From NCBI GenBank assembly GCA_047495785.1, contig JBLDXI010000042.1:3658001-3722000 (forward strand): a stretch of DNA of 64,000 nt, given 5' to 3'. Source of the stretch: Lepidodermella squamata (lineage: Eukaryota > Gastrotricha). The notes below the pieces were generated by a model. It worked only from the letters and a program-made list of their open reading frames with translations, searched no databases and was not told the DNA's origin. Below, piece by piece: positions 41,277 through 51,140 of the stretch; position 1 is the stretch's first letter; each line of letters starts with the position of its first letter. Both the position numbers and the translations under genes were made by a program.

Positions 41277-41969
41277 TTAATGTTTCAGTGCAAGTTTAGC
41301 TTCGCAAGGCTTATTGCGAATCCGACGTGCGATGCGCTGGGCCCACATGTAAAACGCGCCCCTGCCCGAGCAGATGGCACGTGATTGCTCGAAAACAGCC
41401 ATACAAGCATCGTATCGGCATTTCCTCTCGGCGGTTCGCATTTGCTTCGACAACCGGCGCATTTCAGCAGCGTCATTTCTCAAGAACGATCGAACAACCT
41501 GGTCTAATTAATAAAAAATTTATGAAAAACAAACTGAAATGAATTGGTATAAAAATGTCCCATCCCAGTATTTTCACCAAAATTCGTAGCTTAAACCATC
41601 TTTTTGAGTTCACATGCCAATGGGAAAATTTAACAGTCAATTATTGAGGTATGATGAGTATGATATGAGGTATGATTTTTCAGTATTGTTAGTTGGGGGT
41701 GTATAAACATTCTAAAATGTTTTAAATACTTGACCTGTCAGTAGCTGATGTTCACGATTTGTTCTCGACTCCGATTTGTTTTTATCGGAGAATTGCTGTT
41801 GCCACGCGTTAAGCATGAGAAGGACTTTAGCTGGTAATTTACACTCGGCCTGCCCTTCATCGCATTTGTCCTCAAGCGGAATCGTTGTATTGACATTCGC
41901 CGAAAGGCTTGTCGTAGCCTTCATAAGAAAAACGCACAAAAAGCATCTGAAACCTGCGATCTTAATCAT
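41277..41969 (-). CDS. Secreted protein, family 2, copy 2, two exons
   Basis: Exons 41969-41735 and 41503-41277 join in phase 1 to 153 residues. MIKIAGFRCFLCVFLMKATT is a signal-peptide-like start; mature part: CDEGQAECKLPAKVLLMLNA, then WQQQFSDKNKSESRTNRE. The splice creates TDQVVRSFLRNDAAEMRRLS, followed by KQMRTAERKCRYDACMAVFE, QSRAICSGRGAFYMWAQRIA and RRIRNKPCEAK. Core cysteine spacing C-x4-C-x10-C-x21-C, with two extra cysteines in exon 1. Mostly helical and basic at the C-terminus. I do not recognise the family. Two other copies are at 36501-37068 (frameshifted) and 45169-45978. Secretion is inferred from the N-terminus. Confidence 0.65.
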
Positions 41970-43798
41970 GATTACTATTTATCGAAAAGTTATTTAGAAT
42001 TTCACCTCATCGGCTTTCTTTAATACCCGATGCTCTAGGGGTAAGGATATTTTAACCGCTAATCAAAGCAAATTGACCCTGTCGTCTGCCCCCCCGCATC
42101 ATCGTACATCTGCGTCAGTAGGTCATGCTAGACATTTTGTTTTGTGTTTACTTCACAAAGGGCCTTGTCGTCTATTTTTGTACATTCAGGCCGCAGTGTT
42201 ACTACGCAGTTTACCCTGGGAGAGTAATCAAGGTGCAGCAAATAGCAGTTTCTTGTGATATCAGAAGATTCATGCCGATTTGCTTAAGATCCATATTTCC
42301 ATGATCTCATCTATAGATTTCAAACCAGCCTGTCATTTCAAGGGTTATTATTTGGTCTACTTATGTTGTAGTTAATCCCACGCCTAAAAGTATGACATGC
42401 TTCGAGATATTGTCGGCTTTGCGTTCAAATTAGACTCGAAATCGGATTTGAAGGGTTTGATATGCGGAGAGTTTATGCCCCCGCTCCCCATTACCACGGA
42501 TTGTTATTTTTTCCACAACGGAGGATATACTCTAAGTAATGCACCCAATAAGATAATGCCCGCGGAGTTAATCTCCAAAATGGAACGAGTTAATAAACCA
42601 GGCTCGAATAACGTTGACGTCAGGTGTAAATATAGGTAAGGATAAATATAAATAGGGTGGAACGCTATTTTGAGATGTTGACATGGTTTTCGAACGAAAA
42701 ATTGACCTTTATATTATGAGATTTTGAAAAGTAAAATTATTTCGAAAAGTAAAATTATTCACGGGTCACCAAGTCTTTTCAACATTTTTTCTGTAAGGTT
42801 TTGATGACGAATAACGACTAGTCATGGTGGTGAATTTATACAATCCCAGCAGCATATGGGAGGGGCGGGCCCATTTAATGCTTCTGGAACAATTTGCCGC
42901 GCAAAAGCGGGGCTTGGCATCGTGAGATTTTGATGCTGCTTTCAAGATCAATGAACGAGGAGTTGAACGATATCAAGAAACTGGTTGATAGCCGTCAGGG
43001 TTGCAGAGAAAATGTGCTTCAAAGTTTGCCAATGAAAAATTCTGATTTCGCTTAAATTTAGTTGTGTGCCGCAGGGGGGGCGGGGGTAATTTCGGACAAA
43101 ACCATGTTTTTCGATAATTCAGAAATCGATGATTTTTGGTACGAAAAAGTGTAATGTGAGCCCCGATTTATCGGTAAAATTTTTTGACGAATTTTACCGG
43201 ATTTTCAGCGTTCGAAAACAGTTTTAGCTCAAGTTTGACAATTATATTGGCGCGCAATTCTGGATACGCTCATTAGCATATGAAATGGCATTGTGAGTGT
43301 TAACTTTTCTGAGCTTTAGGTCAATTTTGGAAAGAAATTATGAACGGATGTGAGGAGGGGGAGGGGGTGGAGTGAGGAATGACCCCTCCTAACTACTGGC
43401 GCATCATCTGATTTCCAAAAAATTGAGAAAAATAATTTTCCGCTCAGCTGCATCATTATTTAGTTCAAAATTACCCGATTTGCACCTGAACTTCAGGTGA
43501 ATGCTTTGCAAAAAAGGGTGTCTTCAACTTTCCCAATGCAAGTTTACCAATTTGTAAAACTCACTCCAAAATACAATTGAGCCGTTACGTACTAATTTCC
43601 TTCTAATCCGCTTCCCAATCTGCAGATTTTATTCAAGTTTACCCAGAACCATTAGTAGCAAAATTGCATATTATTGGGGAAGCTTGCATCGTGTCATTTT
43701 ATTGCGCTATTCATTAACCTTATTATGGCGATTATACTTGGCGATTCATGTCATGAAAATAGTACTCAAAACGAATAAGCGTATTCAATGCTAATTTT
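41970..43798. other. Gene-free stretch with the family 2 copy 2 promoter
   Basis: TATTAAAG at 42018-42025 on the minus strand is the candidate TATA element. A plus frame at 42397-42639 has no recognised domain. GC-rich simple patches occur near 43073-43087 (ggggggg) and 43350-43375 (gaggagggggagggggtgg). Nothing else supported. Confidence 0.35.
42018..42025 (-). promoter_or_regulatory. TATA-like element of family 2 copy 2
   Basis: TATTAAAG, 49-56 bases before the ATG at 41969. Weaker match to TATAAA than in copies 1 and 3. Confidence 0.35.
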
Positions 43799-44123
43799 TT
43801 AACAGCCATCATCGTTGTTAATAAGAGCCGCGCGCTTCTTCGAGTATTTCGCCGTAATTTTCTTGATAGCGGCGTCGATTCGGCGGTATCTCGCCGCATG
43901 CTTCTTGGTCTGCTGACCGGCCTCTTGCAGTAGCAAATCGCTATCTGTATGGTCTTCGATGGTGATGATAAGGTGGCAAAACCGCCAAAAGGCAATGTGA
44001 CAACAACGCGCGGCACGGTTGTAGCGGCTGTTCGTGTGTTGGGCTATGCCGCGGCCATCGCCGAATTCACGCTCGCACTTCGCGCAGTAATTCTGTTCAA
44101 CTCCCGATTTGCTATAAGATGCC
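43799..44123 (-). CDS. C2H2-like zinc-finger exon or fragment
   Basis: A minus-strand frame without an ATG is open from an acceptor-like cttag at 44124-44125 to a TAA at 43801-43799. It reads EQNYCAKCEREFGDGRGIAQ H, which fits C-x2-C-x12-H, but the fourth ligand expected five residues on is N. A second unit (RCCHIAFWRFCHLIITIEDH) is recognisable but irregular. The tail is basic and helical (KHAARYRRIDAAIKKITAKY, SKKRAAL). Codon third positions are GC-biased, as in real exons here. Probably the last exon of a gene whose earlier exons lie to the right, or a decayed copy. The plus-strand frame 43949-44401 over the same bases is taken as its shadow. Confidence 0.4.
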
Positions 44124-45168
44124 CTAAGTCGGCAACGTCCTATGTTCGGCCGCTGCGACCCAACTCCGGCATTTCTGGGTTCTTATTCGACACATCTAAA
44201 ATGTTTCCTGGGCAAATTTGGTATAAAAAATCGCCAGTTTCTCAGTCTAACAATGACCCAGAGGTCAATTCGATAGCCCAAAACTACTCTATAATTCTGT
44301 ATTTTTGCCGAATATTTTCTAAAGTTTCACGTGGTTGGCAAAGTAGGAAAAACCCAAAAATAGTCGAATTCAGAGCGGGATGCTCTACGTCAGGGTCATA
44401 AGTATGAGGTGTTAACTGTTTTCAAGTTTTATAGGGCGATGATAAGCAACAAGTGGTTAATCAGCTTTACGACCTCCCGCGCGCCCTTTTTGTCTCGTGT
44501 TGTTTTCTTTAAGACGTGAGCGCGCTTGTTTACGCGTAATAATAGCTCACCTGGATTGAGTTTTGCACATTGGTAAACTTGCATTGGGAAACTTGCATTG
44601 GGAAAGTTGAATGAATCCAAAAAAGCAACCGTTGGATCTTCATATTTCTTTCGATACCTGAAAGAGCAGCACTCTTAGGATACCCCTGTCAATTTTCGTC
44701 CCGAAACGATGTTTCATTGGCGAGATAAGAGGGGTCCCAAATCGACATTTGAGTTGCCTTGTGTATATAACATTTCTTAAAAATTAAGTATTGCTCCAAT
44801 CACCTTGGGACTTGCGCCATTCGAAAGCTCAAGCGACTGGCAACAAACTCTGTGTTTTCATCGTACGGCGTTACAAAGCTATTCACCTGCAAAGCCGAAA
44901 GTGTCCAAAACTGAGAATGAGAATATCAAGTGATCTTAATTTATTTATGAATTGGGAATTCCACAAAGTATTGAGAGCAAGCACCCGCTATCACTTTCAT
45001 CTTCATGTGGAAAAAGTATCGTTAAAAATAGTTTTTAGCAATCGCAATATTGTTGCTGTAATCTGTAATACATGATGAGTATTCCGAAGGTGCCGGAATA
45101 TAGGAATATATTCGTAGATTATATGAAATCGCGCATTAAAAATCGTTTTTTTTCTGTTCCAATAATTT
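44124..45168. other. Gene-free stretch
   Basis: No upstream exon for the C2H2-like fragment could be identified. The string gatgagtattccgaaggtgccgg at 45073-45096 marks the family 2 copy 3 3' flank. Otherwise AT-rich. Confidence 0.3.
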
Positions 45169-45978
45169 TCACTGCAAATTCGAAGATTCGCGTTGTGTTT
45201 CGCACGGCTTGTTTAGCATTTGTCGGGCGATGCGCTGCGCCCACATGTAAAACGCGCCCCTGCTCGAGCAGATGGCACGTGATTGCTCGAAAACAGCCAT
45301 ACAAGCATCGTATCGGCATTTCCTTTCGTTGGCATGCATTTGCTTCGACAGCCGGCGCATTTCTGCAGCGTCATTTTTCAGAAATGATCGAACAACCTGG
45401 TCTTATGTTTGAAAAATTGGAATGATAACAGAATTGAAAGACTTTAAAGACTCAGCGGGTCAAACCAGGGTACGATCTTCGATCACCGAGCTCCCAGGGA
45501 TGGAAAAACTTTTTTTGCAGTATTTGCCAAAATGAGTCTTTTGGGCTAATAACCGAGCGAAGCAAGAAAATTGTGGAAATTTTCCACTAAAGCACGCCCC
45601 AGAACCTTCCAAAATTAACAAAACAGTGGGATAAATTCTCATTTTGTTGTCTGGACCGGCCGAGCTGGGGGGAGGGGGGAAGGGGGGAAGATCCCCCCCC
45701 CCCGCCCCCCAGCTCGGCTAATTAATAAATAGCTCACCTCTCAGTGGATTTTCTCGATTTGTTCTTGAGGCCGGGTTGCTTTTTTCGGAAAATCGCTGAT
45801 ACCACAAGTTCAACATCGGTAGTAACTTTTCGGGTAGTTTATTCTCGCTATGCCCTCCATAGCTCTCCACAAGTGGGATTGGCTGATCCAGTGCCAACGG
45901 GGTGTTATTCAGCTCCGCTGTTGTTATATTCGTTAGAAAAACACAAATGAAACATTTGAAACCTGCGATTTTAACCAT
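45169..45978 (-). CDS. Secreted protein, family 2, copy 3, two exons
   Basis: Exons 45978-45738 and 45401-45169 join in phase 1 to 157 residues. Signal-peptide-like MVKIAGFKCFICVFLTNITT; then HSENKLPEKLLPMLNLWYQR, FSEKSNPASRTNRENPLR, and across the G|GTGAGC donor DQVVRSFLKNDAAEMRRLSK, QMHANERKCRYDACMAVFEQ, SRAICSSRGAFYMWAQRIAR, QMLNKPCETQ. The core is C-x4-C-x10-C-x21-C as in copy 2; unlike copy 2 it lacks the two exon 1 cysteines. The 336-base intron contains a perfect GC-rich hairpin (45659-45719) close to the donor. This is the best-preserved donor/acceptor pair of the family. Function unknown, secreted by inference. Confidence 0.65.
45659..45719. repeat. Long G-run/C-run inverted repeat inside a family 2 intron
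   Basis: CCGAGCTGGGGGGAGGGGGG on the left is matched by CCCGCCCCCCAGCTCGG on the right with only a short spacer, giving a very stable hairpin in otherwise AT-rich sequence. The G runs could also form a quadruplex. It lies 19 bases from the 5' splice site on the minus strand, within the intron of copy 3. Confidence 0.7.
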
Positions 45979-48975
45979 GATTATTTATCGCGGAAGTTTT
46001 GCCCCGGCGACATCCTTTTTATACCTGATGCTTGGATATTTGAACTTGCCAATAAACATCGTTAATTGGTCATACCTGTCTCATCCGGCAAAACAAGCGC
46101 TCAGCCGTGACAGGCTATACGTCTTACTTTTTAGCTTCACTGTAGACATTGCCACCTATTTTTTGCATACTTATATTCACGGCATTTACTTCGCAATTGT
46201 ACTAGATGCAAAACAAAGGAGATGCAGGTGATAATAGAAAATGACATTGATATTAGGTCGAGTCGATTCTGTCTTCGGAAAAATTCTAAATATTGAATAG
46301 TCGACTGGACTTCGCTAATAATAGGGCAAATTTTCGTGTTACCGAGTTGCCTTTAAAGTCAAACGGGAATCACACTCAGTTTTGATTGATATAATTGCTG
46401 GTCTCGGCTAATTTATGTCTTCGCTTCGCAAACTCTGACTCATAATATATACGACGAATTCAGGCATTTTTTTATTCTAATATATCACGTGGTCATATAA
46501 AACACGTCTCATTAGCAACTAAAGCCCAATAAAAAATGTGTGACAAGTTTGCCTATAAACCTAGCGAAACTGGGTGAAACATTTTGAAAGTGAAGTACTA
46601 AAGGCCGGATCATCCATTAGGCACTGGAAATACTTTATATAAAGCCTAATAGGTAGCATGTCTTCACTCTTAGCGATGAAATGATACTAATTAGACTAAG
46701 CACAGTCGAGTTATAAACTGCCTCATTTCCTGGAACTTCCGTATGCTGTGGGTTTGATGTTTGTCCACTCCTTATCCCGGTGAAACTTCCTACTTTTATG
46801 GGGCAATCCAATTAGGACAAATACTCACATGAGCTAATTAAATTTCAAATATCTTTATTTGGTCAGACATGTATGGTGTTCCAAAATACTTTCATTCTAC
46901 CGTAATTATAAATTAAAATTAAACGCCAGAATTACGGCGTATCCCATAAGTTGCGAAGGCAATTTCTAATTTTGCATATTTTACTTCACAATTAAAATTT
47001 GATTTTCAAAAAAAATTAAATAACAAATACAAAACGAATTAGTAATTCTTATTCGCGATTTTGCATAATAGAAAAACGAATTTACCGGAGAAAATCCAGA
47101 AAAACCCGACGGTAACTGGTTTGGTAACTTTCGTGATTTTACCCGGATGGGTCGAATTCCTTCAGACTTATTTATTCAAAATGAAACTTCTAATTCCGAA
47201 TTTTTCTGTCAGAAGGCAAGACTTTGCCTCTCATTTTAGGCCTCTGGTCTTTCAACTGTGAATTTTTTTCGAAACACGCTTTCACGTGGTAATAACATGA
47301 ATTTGAAACAAACGGCTGTAAAATTCTGTCATTATTGTTTTATTCCTCATCAACATTATTCAAACCGCACTTTTCATCTATACCCCGGTACTCTAAATAG
47401 TAAATGGTGTTTTAATCGAAACTAGTGCAAAAATGCGACCCGAACCCTAGGCCAACACGCTAGAAAACCGGCCGATTGCCGATTCCCCGATTAGCTGCTG
47501 CAATTGCGGTGGCAAACATGCCGCGAGCTCGAGGGAATGCCCTCTGCGCCTGCCTTCGGCGGGCTGAAACGAACATGCACATGGGAAATTGTGATTTCGA
47601 AAGAAATTGCAATTTCAAGACGGGTCGAGTGGTTACTGGGATTTCTAACGAAATCCTAGTTGCCACTGCTCAAAATTTGGGAAAAATTAAGGATGGGATA
47701 GTTGGGATTCCCTGCATGGCGGGGTTGCCCTGGTTGGGTGGAGACGGGGGTTGGTTAAGCTGGTCCCGCCCGGCAGTGATGACCCACGCCTGATCCGTCG
47801 TCTGTGATCTCACGATTGCAGTGGCGCTGTCGGGACCGCACTTGATTGGTCCGGTCGGCGCGGCTCTCTGAGCCAAATGCCCCAGTAGGTTAGGGGGCCC
47901 CGAACTTATGACGCAACACAAAAAACTACCAAGACTGGCTCGCATGGTAATGGGGTCGCATGGTATTGTCAGTGTGGGTGTGACTGTCAGTATGCCTCTC
48001 AGCTATCAGCTAAATTCTCTGACTTGTTTATTTTTTCTCGAAATTAAAATCCATAATTATTTTATAATATTAATTGAATATTCAACATTTTCCCCGTTAA
48101 CCGCTACGGCCGTTTGCGGGAACTTGAAGAAGGCACGCTGACCGTGGACGAGGCTGAAAAGATCGACAAAGCTCATTAGATAAAAAGCCATCACTTCAAC
48201 ACCGGTGTTGGCATACGAAGAATTTGAACCAGTAGACTGTCTAAATTATTCAAAAAATACTGAAAGTCTAAATTGAGATCTGCGCCTGTTATAAATCTGT
48301 GCAATTTTTAGCAAGACGAATTTTTTGAAGTGAATTTCATTGTGCAATTAATTTGAATTTCCAATCTCACCTTAAACTCAGTTTCCTTGCCTTCCATGAC
48401 AAATCTTATTGAATGAATTTGACGAAAATAATGCTGTATTTATTGCGAAAATTAATGACTCGCCTTTTCAATTTTATAGATGAAGATTTTTCTCTGATGT
48501 TTTTGGAATAACACTTCTTCTCGTCAAAACGCGATTCACCCGACTTTCGAAGACTTCAACGATCGGCCTCAAGTACGGCTGTCTGCCCTACTGCGCACCC
48601 AGCCCGTCAAGGTCGAAAACGGGACATCAAAAGCCCATTTCAACTAATTATCTGTCATTAACAAATCATCGAACTATAGCGGAATGAAATATTGGAACAA
48701 AAATTTCATCGGAATGTTATCTTGCTGCCTTAATTTATAATTACCGGCCTAGTTATGATTAATAAAAGGATTCGGCAATTCATTTTCGGCAATGAGAATC
48801 TATGTTAGTGGCGATGAAAGGGCTTTTCATGCTTATGAATGGCTATCGCTTCCAAAGGCTTGGCAAGAATGCGTGGGCCTCTTCAAAGGCTAGCCACGCC
48901 GTTCTTCATTTGACGCAATAAAATTTCAAGCGAAATTAAAATAAATATCAAATTTTTCTGAATTTTCGCAAAATT
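45979..48975. other. Gene-free stretch
   Basis: TATA box of copy 3 at 46014-46023. Positions 47080-47270 resemble 10741-10940. A GC-rich patch at 47460-47950 gives frames on both strands with no recognised domain. A short plus frame at about 48094-48180 ends RLRELEEGTLTVDEAEKIDK and looks protein-like but has no visible start or acceptor. No accepted gene. Confidence 0.35.
46014..46023 (-). promoter_or_regulatory. TATA box of family 2 copy 3
   Basis: TATAAAAAGG, 36-45 bases before the ATG at 45978, a near-consensus TATA box. The implied transcript has a 5' leader of only about 10 bases. Confidence 0.55.
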
Positions 48976-50158
48976 ATGCCACCGCCATCTATGAGGCCTT
49001 ACGATATGGTCGGCTATGAGGGTGGCCAAGGTTATTGGGGCCCTGTAACAGCAAATATTGACTGGTGCGAGGCGAATTACGAAATGACTATTTACGTTGC
49101 TGAATTTTGTAAAATCAATCTGATTTTCAGAGTTATTTTTAAAGGTTTTTAATAATTTTTAGGGAACGCTTTATCGAGTTTGGCCATCGTTTTTCTTCCG
49201 ATAATTGGCAGCTATGAGTCCTATAAAACTAAACGTATTGAATTTCGTTACATCGCGCCCTCGGTTGCAATGTCCAGTATGATTTTTCACTAATTATTCA
49301 ATCAATAATCTTGAAATTTTAACTTTATAGTCGTGGGAATCGGTTCAGTTTTGTTTCACATGACCCTATTAAAGCATTTCCAACTCGCCGATGAGCTGCC
49401 GATGATTTTTGGCGTCGTCGCTTATTTTTATGCTGTTTATGAACTGCCGACCAAGAAACCGCGACGGAATTATTTACTAATGCTCGCCCTGGCTGCTACA
49501 ACATTTTGCTCAGTTTATGTATGGAAATTCATTTTTGAATTTTTTTACCTCACATTTTTTCTTATTTTTTTGAATTCTCTCAATGTTTTCTAATAATTTT
49601 AAATTTTCATTGAAATTTCTTAATTTTTTTATGAAATGTATTCAACAGCTCTACATATTCTACGGCAATCGGGTGGTTTTTGAAGCTAGCTATATTCTAA
49701 TTTTAATTGCTGGCTCTGTGAATCTGGGTCGAATTTCAAAGCAATTAGATACGAGTTTGGTCCGGCTTCTCAGCATTGCAGTAGGTCTATGCCTAGCAGC
49801 CGGCCTTGTTTGGGCAATCGACCGAATTTCCTGCGATAATTTGACGTGAGTGGATTTATTTTCGAAAACGACGTGATTACCTAATCGAATTTTTCAAGGT
49901 TTTTGAGGCGAAATGTTTTGCCGCCAAGTTTGAGGCCTTTTAGCCAACTGCACGCCGCTTGGCACTTGATGTCATCATTAGCGACTCATCTGCTAATTGT
50001 AACCACCTTGAAAGCCAGACTGTTCATTCTTGCGAAGCAAAACAATTTGAAGGTAAAACAGTTGAAGAATTAATCATATATTTTTGAAAAATGCCTCGTG
50101 TTTGTCGTAGCTCTGGCTTGGAATCATCCCGACATATAAAAAGGAGGCTGAAAGCTAA
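48976..50158 (+). CDS. Alkaline ceramidase
   Basis: Exons 48976-49108, 49163-49276, 49331-49518, 49649-49845, 49899-50052 and 50111-50158 join in phase to 277 residues, the usual length for the family. The start has GYWGPVTANIDWCEANY, the D-W-C-E-x-N-Y calcium-binding loop, then AEFWNALSSLAIVF created by the first splice. Catalytic zinc ligands are present: H92 (LFHMTL), D103 (ADELPM) and H229/H233 (QLHAAWHLM). Seven hydrophobic segments are expected, in the ER or Golgi membrane. The last exon gives LWLGIIPTYKKEAES. Reaction: hydrolysis of the amide bond of (phyto)ceramide to a sphingoid base and a fatty acid. Two ceramide synthase genes of the reverse direction follow at 57666 and 63715. Confidence 0.85.
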
Positions 50159-50846
50159 GTCAGACCAATCGGAACCTTTTGGATTTGTCTTTTCATTGAG
50201 ATGAATAAAAGAAAAAAGATAATGCGCAATCCATTTATTTTTACTTTCATATCGACAATAATAGAAAACACCAAAGACAACTCAATACCATGGCGGAAAA
50301 CACAACACAAAGATTTGCCTTTTTGTAAATTTGGTCCAAAACGTGCCATCTTAAAAATTGAGGTTCCAGCAGCTCTTCAACCCTTTCAATTTTCCTTCCT
50401 TGATCGATAATGAAACTGGCCCCCTGCTATGTGCTAATTGCTATATCAATTCATCGAATACATCGCGAATTTGGTGCTGGAACGTCAAATTAAATGGTAT
50501 ATGCCTTTTAGCCCACCCTTTTAAATTGTGATAATAAATTCTAATTTTAGCTTCTAGTTTTATTTGAAAGAGCTCGCCGTCAAGACGGGAAGAATAAACG
50601 AAAAGACTTACAATTTATAGCTGTATAACGGGTTCTTTGTAGGAAAAGTCAACCTAACGGTGAACGCTGTTAATGACTATATAATGACCTGCCGTTTGCT
50701 GTGGAAATCAGTCTTGGATTCGTACATTGATACTGTTTGTGAGCTGTTTCTAATGAGCTGCTACTGTGGCATATGGTTGACGTTTGTTGTAAAGAACCTG
50801 CTTGCATAGTGTCACAAAATGTAGGAAATTTTCAAAGAAACTGAAA
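50159..50846. other. Gene-free stretch, 3' flank of ceramidase
   Basis: AT-rich; contains aaaattgaggttccagcagc near 50353, a string resembling 16524-16540. No gene supported. Confidence 0.3.
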
Positions 50847-51140
50847 ATGACCCCCGGTCAGCGTATCCCACTTCATCGCAACTTCATCGATTGGGACGAC
50901 GACTGGGACGAAGAAGAAATAAGGGACGATGAGCACGAAGACTCGCCACCCTTAGCTGAGTGGGAAATAGCGGAGATGCAGCGATTTCTCATCGAGCTAG
51001 CCCAAGACCCCCTGTTGCTAAGGATGCGCCAAGTACAAAACCCCGTGCGCGAAGGAGCGATCCTACGAAGCTCCGATATGTTCGACGTCTTCATAGTAAA
51101 CGTCATTCTAGAAGACATTAGAAACCTATTCGTAGGCTAG
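50847..51140 (+). CDS. Short acidic protein, unknown
   Basis: 97 residues from the ATG at 50847. The N-terminal half is very acidic (DWDDDWDEEEIRDDEHEDSP), the C-terminal half predicted helical (WEIAEMQRFLIELAQDPLLL, then DMFDVFIVNVILEDIRN). No signal peptide or known domain. Codon choice is orderly, but with no homologue or intron there is little proof of function. It lies just left of the decayed Ty3/gypsy-like sequence and may belong to that element or to another mobile element. Confidence 0.35.
   Translation: MTPGQRIPLHRNFIDWDDDWDEEEIRDDEHEDSPPLAEWEIAEMQRFLIELAQDPLLLRMRQVQNPVREGAILRSSDMFDVFIVNVILEDIRNLFVG

Noticed and set aside
43949-44401. 150-residue plus-strand frame
   Set aside because: Antisense to the C2H2-like minus frame, which has recognisable finger spacing.
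47460-47945. Frames on both strands in a GC-rich patch
   Set aside because: No family motif, no conserved cysteine or histidine spacing despite several Cys.
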